A DNA stretch of 64,000 bases from contig JAJVII010000060.1 of assembly GCA_022072085.1 (NCBI GenBank), positions 41,575 through 105,574 on the forward strand. Reading direction: 5' to 3'. The DNA comes from Phycisphaerae bacterium. GTDB taxonomy: Bacteria > Planctomycetota > Phycisphaerae > JAJVII01. The notes under the pieces were generated by a model. It saw only the letters and a list, made by a program, of their open reading frames with translations, ran no database searches and was not told the DNA's origin. The translations under genes and the position numbers were made by a program. This document shows positions 60,291 through 64,000 of the stretch, piece by piece. Position 1 is the stretch's first letter. Every line of letters starts with the position of its first letter.

Positions 60291-62585
60291 ATGAAACTCG
60301 CAAGCCTTGTCGCGCTGATGTCGCTCGCTTTGGCTGCGACGGTCCGGGCCCAGTCGCCGCTGGCCGACCGCGATGCCGGACGCACGCTCGTCTGCCGCGG
60401 ATACGAGGACAGCGGCAACATCACCGAGGACCAGCCGATGTGGCCCTGCCACCTGGTCACGCTTTTCGTCACCGGCAAGGACCCGCACTCGGCGATTTTC
60501 ACGCCGGCGGAGCACTGCGCCTGGGCCGCCGATGCGGCTCACTCCTACGTCGACGACGGGACCGGGGCTTTGGTCGTCTGGGCCCACCCCAACGCGCGGG
60601 ACGCCGAGGCCCTCCTGGCCACGCCGCACCTGGCCGGCATGGAGATCACCCACGGCGGCGACTCGTCCTATCGCGAGGGGCTCTGGGACCGCGTGCTGAC
60701 CGGATGTCACGACGCAGGCCGGGCGTATCTCTGGGGCTTCGCCTCCGACGACACGCACAGCAGGATGCCCGACGAGATCAGCCTGTCGTTCTGTATCGCC
60801 CGGCTGGGCGAGTTCAGCGAGCGGGCGCTGAAGGAGGCGCTGGCCCGCGGCCGCTTCTACGTCTCCAACGGCCCGCTGATCGGCGACATTCAGGTCGCCG
60901 GGGGGAAGATCACGATCTCGCTGCCGGCGGCGGCCGAGGTCCGCTGGCTGCGCAGCGGGCAATACGGGGCAGGGCGGGGGGGCCTGGCCGTCGGCCCGGC
61001 GCCGGGCGAGAACCACTGCCTCCAGCGCGACGTGAACGTAAAGCAGAGCAGCTACGCGCTCAACGACGCAGACGGCACGACCGACCCCAAGGCCGCCCGG
61101 TTCATCCGCGCACTGGTCATCGCGCCCGGCGACGGGAAGCAGGGGGAGGAGAAGTTCGCACAGACCATGCCGATGCGGATTCTCGCCGACGGGCGGCTGG
61201 ACAATCCTTACCCCGCCGAAGGCAAGTGGTATCGCGGCCAGACGCACAACCACTGCGACAGCACGGGCCTCAAGGAGACGGCGATCATCGACTACCACCG
61301 GGCCTACGCCTCGGCCGGCCACCACTGGCGGTTTGCGACCGACTACGGCTACTGGGCGACGCCGTTCGAGATCGAGCCCGACACGCTGGTGCGGATCAGC
61401 GGTGTCACGCCGGACCGCGGGCCGCGGGGCGCCGCGACGCGCGTGACGATCATCGGGCGCATGATGCCGGCCAAGCCGCGCGTGTTGATCGGCGGGCGCG
61501 AATCGGCCGACGTCCGCTGGGTCTACGACAATCGCGTTGAGGCGACCGTGCCGGCCGACCTGCCGCCGGGCGTCTACGACGTGACCGTGCTGGACGGCGC
61601 CGGCTTCAAGGATACGCTGGCCGACGCGTTCACCGTGCAGTCGCCCGGCGCCGACAACGCGGGCTGGCGATCGTGGAAGTCGGCGGACGGGTTCGCCCCC
61701 GGCGAGCGGACCTTCGCCGTGGCGTTCGAGAAGGACGGCGCCGCCTGGGTCGGCACGGAGTTCGGCGCGGGGCGGCTGGACGCCGTGGGCGGCCGATGGC
61801 AGGGGATCACCCGGCTGAACAGCGAGTTCATCGGCGACCCGGTCCGCGGCGTGGCCGTTGACGGCAAGGGCGGCGTTTGGTTCGCTCACTTCCGCGGGCT
61901 GACCCACCGCAGGCCCGACGGCTCGTGGGAGGTCTTCGACGCCAGGAGCGGCCTGCCCAGCCGCGACGTCAACCGCGTCTTCGTCGCCGCGGACGACACA
62001 ATCTGGATCACGTTCAACGGCCGAAGTTCCATGCTCTCGCACTACGACGGCAAGACGTGGACGAACTTCGCCCCGCCCAACGGCAAGGACCAGCCGATGA
62101 GCCTGGCCGTCAGCCAGGACGCCGCCGGGCGAATCCTCGTCGCCCCGCGCGACAGCGGCGTCGCCGCCTGGGACGGCAAAGCGTGGGCCACGTGGACGGC
62201 CGCCGACAGCGGCCTGCCCGACAACATGGTGCGCCACATCCGCCGAGGGCCGGACGGGACGCTCTACTTCGCGACCACCGCGATCAGCGGCAAGCCCGTC
62301 GGCGGGCTGGCCGTCCTGCGCGACAGCAAGTGGACGACATACCCACAGTCGGCCGGGGGCCTGGCCAGCTACCGCGTATGGGACGTGCTGGTCGACCGCG
62401 CGGGCAACGTCTGGTGCGCGACCTCATGCGGCGTCAGCCGGTTGGCGCCCGACGGCAGGTGGAAGACCTTCACGACCGCCAACAGCGGACTCGCGTTCGA
62501 TTTCGTGATGGGGCTGGGCCAGGCGCCGGACGGGGCGATCTGGTTTGCCACGGCTCGCGGGGTCAGTCGCTTTATGCCGTCGTGA
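60291..62585 (+). CDS. secreted PHP-like, IPT/TIG and Reg_prop propeller protein
   Basis: 764 residues from ATG 60291 (AAGGAG 9 bases upstream; signal peptide 1-21). Residues about 25-210 resemble a PHP phosphoesterase half (VVWAHPNARDAEALLATPHL; EITHGGDSS; GFASDDTH). Near residue 315 a second HxH start (YRGQTHNHCDSTG) appears, then an IPT/TIG beta-sandwich (ISGVTPDRGPRGAATRVTII). The C-terminal 300 residues are two-component-regulator-type propeller blades (WVGTEFGAGRLDA; GVWFAHFRGLTHR; WITFNGRSSMLS; WFATARGVSRFMPS). No kinase or membrane helix is present. Function is unknown; perhaps a secreted hydrolase with binding modules. Confidence 0.75.
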   Translation: MKLASLVALMSLALAATVRAQSPLADRDAGRTLVCRGYEDSGNITEDQPMWPCHLVTLFVTGKDPHSAIFTPAEHCAWAADAAHSYVDDGTGALVVWAHPNARDAEALLATPHLAGMEITHGGDSSYREGLWDRVLTGCHDAGRAYLWGFASDDTHSRMPDEISLSFCIARLGEFSERALKEALARGRFYVSNGPLIGDIQVAGGKITISLPAAAEVRWLRSGQYGAGRGGLAVGPAPGENHCLQRDVNVKQSSYALNDADGTTDPKAARFIRALVIAPGDGKQGEEKFAQTMPMRILADGRLDNPYPAEGKWYRGQTHNHCDSTGLKETAIIDYHRAYASAGHHWRFATDYGYWATPFEIEPDTLVRISGVTPDRGPRGAATRVTIIGRMMPAKPRVLIGGRESADVRWVYDNRVEATVPADLPPGVYDVTVLDGAGFKDTLADAFTVQSPGADNAGWRSWKSADGFAPGERTFAVAFEKDGAAWVGTEFGAGRLDAVGGRWQGITRLNSEFIGDPVRGVAVDGKGGVWFAHFRGLTHRRPDGSWEVFDARSGLPSRDVNRVFVAADDTIWITFNGRSSMLSHYDGKTWTNFAPPNGKDQPMSLAVSQDAAGRILVAPRDSGVAAWDGKAWATWTAADSGLPDNMVRHIRRGPDGTLYFATTAISGKPVGGLAVLRDSKWTTYPQSAGGLASYRVWDVLVDRAGNVWCATSCGVSRLAPDGRWKTFTTANSGLAFDFVMGLGQAPDGAIWFATARGVSRFMPS

Positions 62586-62615
62586 CGGATTGCCGCGCCG
62601 CCGCCAGCCGGACGG

Positions 62616-63611
62616 TCAGGTCAGCAGCCAGCCTGCCAAGGTGAAGTAGAACAGGAGGGTCAACAGGTCGGCCGCGGCCAGGACAATCGGACCGGAGGCG
62701 ATTTTGGGATCGCCACGGAATAGCCGCACCGCCGACGGCAGGAGCACGCCCAGTAGGCAGGCGGTGATCATCGACAGGCAGATGCTGACGCCGATGGCGG
62801 CAGCGACGTGCCACTGGCCCCGCCACAGCAGGGCCGTCCCGCCGACGATCAGCCCGCCGCCCAGGCCCAGCAGGCAGGCGGTGAGGAACTCGGCCGACAG
62901 AGTCCGGCGGAACCGGGGCCAGTTAATCGCCTTGCCGTGCAGGCTCTGGAGCGTGAGGGTCATCGACTGGATGCTGACGCTTTCAGCCAGGGCCAGCACC
63001 ACCGGAACGAACAGCGCCAGCACGACGGTGGAGCCCAGCAGCGACTCGAACCGCCCCGCCAACAGAGCGCACAGGATGCCCCCGACGATGTTGCACAGCA
63101 GCCAGGGGAAGCGCATGGCGAAACCCCGCGCCGGCGAGCGACGCTGGCCGTAAGCCACGTGCATGCCCATCAACTGGAAGACGTCCTGCACCCGCCACTG
63201 CTCGCTGAGGCCCAGCACTTCGTCGGTGAACAGCGAGAGGTCAATGGCCCCGACCAGCCGGCCGGCGGCGTCGACCACCGGCAGGGCCAGGAAGCGATGC
63301 TGGAGGAACGACTCGCAGGCCGTCAGCACCGTCGCGGACTCGGGCAGGCTGTGAACCGTGGCGATCATCACCTCGTCGATCAGCCGATCCGACGGGCTCA
63401 TCAGTAGCCGTCGCGTCGGCACGACCCCGCGCAGGCCCCCCTCGGCGTCGGTGACGTAGAAATAGACGATGCGTTCGCCCAAGTCGGCTCGTCGCAGGCG
63501 CTCCAGAGCCTGCTGGACGGTCAAGCCCTGACGCAGGGGGGTCACGTCGCGACTCATGTGCCGGCTGATCGGCTCGTCGAGATCCTCCGGTCCCAATCGT
63601 TGCTTGGCCAT
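62616..63611 (-). CDS. MgtE-like magnesium transporter, N-terminal domain lacking
   Basis: 331 residues. Two CBS domains (about residues 15-145: ERIVYFYVTDAEGGLRGVVP; FLALPVVDAAGRLVGAIDLS) are joined to the MgtE membrane domain with FPWLLCNIVGGILCALLAGR, VPVVLALAESVSIQSMTLTL and TACLLGVLLPSAVRLF; five helices are expected. Full MgtE has an additional N-terminal helical domain of about 130 residues before the CBS pair, absent here. Starting at ATG 63611 gives this length; an upstream in-frame start at 63704 adds a Pro/Arg tail. Mg2+ gating through the CBS pair is likely, but the regulation may differ. Confidence 0.85.
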   Translation of the reverse strand: MAKQRLGPEDLDEPISRHMSRDVTPLRQGLTVQQALERLRRADLGERIVYFYVTDAEGGLRGVVPTRRLLMSPSDRLIDEVMIATVHSLPESATVLTACESFLQHRFLALPVVDAAGRLVGAIDLSLFTDEVLGLSEQWRVQDVFQLMGMHVAYGQRRSPARGFAMRFPWLLCNIVGGILCALLAGRFESLLGSTVVLALFVPVVLALAESVSIQSMTLTLQSLHGKAINWPRFRRTLSAEFLTACLLGLGGGLIVGGTALLWRGQWHVAAAIGVSICLSMITACLLGVLLPSAVRLFRGDPKIASGPIVLAAADLLTLLFYFTLAGWLLT

Positions 63612-63875
63612 CGCTGCTCCAGGTCGTCCGGCAAGAAGAGGGTGCGGGAAGTCTAGCCGTCGCGGCCGGCCCGAGCAAGCCCGAACGTCGCGCCAGCCGG
63701 GCAACTGGGCGAACCGTCGGCGATGGTCCGACCGCCCCGCCGGCGCGAGCGCCCCTGCCCCTTGCTATGAGGCCACGCGTCAAGGGTCGCGTTGGGTCGG
63801 CAGCGAGGGTTTCTTCTGGACCAGCGTCAGGTCTCGGCCTGCTATTCGTGCTCGAAGGCACAAGTTAGATGCTTC
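63612..63875. other. 264-base gap before the IS-like element
   Basis: GC-rich and without a recognisable gene, terminator or promoter. The 63840-63875 part is the probable outside flank of the element that starts with GTAAG at 63876. Confidence 0.4.
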
Positions 63876-64000
63876 GTAAGACTTCACCCGTCTGCAACGG
63901 ATTCTACGGGTAGTGGCGGGAGTTGGCCAGAGGTCAGGTAGGCGCGCAGGGCGTTGGCGATGGTGGTCATCGGGTCGTGGCCGCGGAGCCGCAGGGTGCG
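63876..64000. mobile_element. partial IS66-family-like insertion element (one end, runs off the window)
   Basis: Read rightwards, the element would begin with GTAAGACTTCACCCGTCTGC. IS66-family elements begin with GTAA, and the stop codon of the transposase-like frame lies 8 bases inside this end. The other end and the duplicated target are outside the window. Confidence 0.45.
63884..64000 (-). CDS. C-terminal 38 residues of an IS66-type transposase (partial)
   Basis: A minus-strand frame open from the window edge to TGA at 63884. The peptide contains LRLRGHDPMTTIANALRAYL then TSGQLPPLPVESVADG. A tail of the type RGxDPxxTIxxALRxYxxTGxLPPLP is one I recognise from the C-termini of IS66-type transposases. 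The start lies outside the window. The evidence is a short motif only, supported by the GTAAG end just beyond the stop. Confidence 0.45.
   Translation of the reverse strand, partial: RTLRLRGHDPMTTIANALRAYLTSGQLPPLPVESVADG

Overview
The window is GC-rich (about two-thirds G+C by local hand counts), gene-dense bacterial chromosome. Its best fit is a planctomycete, probably of the Phycisphaerae type. This is an inference from several signs: secreted proteins ending in a PEP-CTERM signal (VPEPATLALL plus an Arg-rich tail), many large unknown secreted HEAT/TPR/vWA proteins and lipoproteins, a compact fab cluster, single-chain glycyl-tRNA synthetase, and gaps filled with degenerate inverted repeats. 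No rRNA, tRNA or CRISPR array was found.

Layout. 1-1.8 kb: the 5' two-thirds of a dsbD-like gene running off the left edge, and a small methyltransferase. 2-10.4 kb: cell-surface genes, namely two tandem PEP-CTERM paralogues, an exported ARPP-1-type protein, a large VIT/vWA protein and a lipoprotein-like protein behind an AT-rich operator. 10.4-14.3 kb: two tandem ClC chloride transporters with CBS domains. 14.6-20.5 kb: rpmF-plsX-fabH-fabD-fabG-acpP-fabF, the initiation and elongation core of type II fatty acid synthesis, followed by an orphan FliN-like gene. 21-26.5 kb (minus strand): rsmD, DUF58 and BatA-like vWA proteins, then the CCA-adding enzyme. 26.7-34.2 kb: a small phosphatase, glycyl-tRNA synthetase (with a compositionally foreign middle), a QueG-like Fe-S protein, a sigma-54 activator, a siroheme dehydrogenase and a rubrerythrin-like lipoprotein. 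34.5-41.3 kb (minus): two exported HEAT proteins sharing an upstream motif, then a polymer pair (Wzy/WaaL-type ligase and WecA/MraY-type transferase). 41.8-49.3 kb: guaB, a lipoprotein and guaA (GMP synthesis), a GH51 arabinofuranosidase with a PEP-CTERM gene remnant directly behind it, a YdjM-like membrane protein and trmK. 49.7-54.4 kb: a 957-residue exported TPR-like protein, a small CBM48 protein and a D-2-hydroxyacid dehydrogenase. 54.5-60.2 kb: a tightly coupled operon of HEAT lipoprotein, RsbW-like kinase, STAS protein, MlaE, MlaF, MCE protein and a Rossmann-fold protein. 60.3-64 kb: a PHP/TIG/propeller secreted protein, an MgtE-like transporter and the end of a probable IS66-family element.

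Two observations stand out. First, an RsbW-type kinase and its STAS partner are translationally coupled to a complete Mla/MCE lipid-transport set. This suggests, without proving it, a phospho-switch acting on the transporter through the position that MlaB occupies in other bacteria. Second, the gaps carry at least six families of short-period, imperfect inverted repeats. One family sits only in gaps between co-directional genes, just ahead of ribosome binding sites. One element is nested inside another, and one palindrome lies inside the trmK reading frame.
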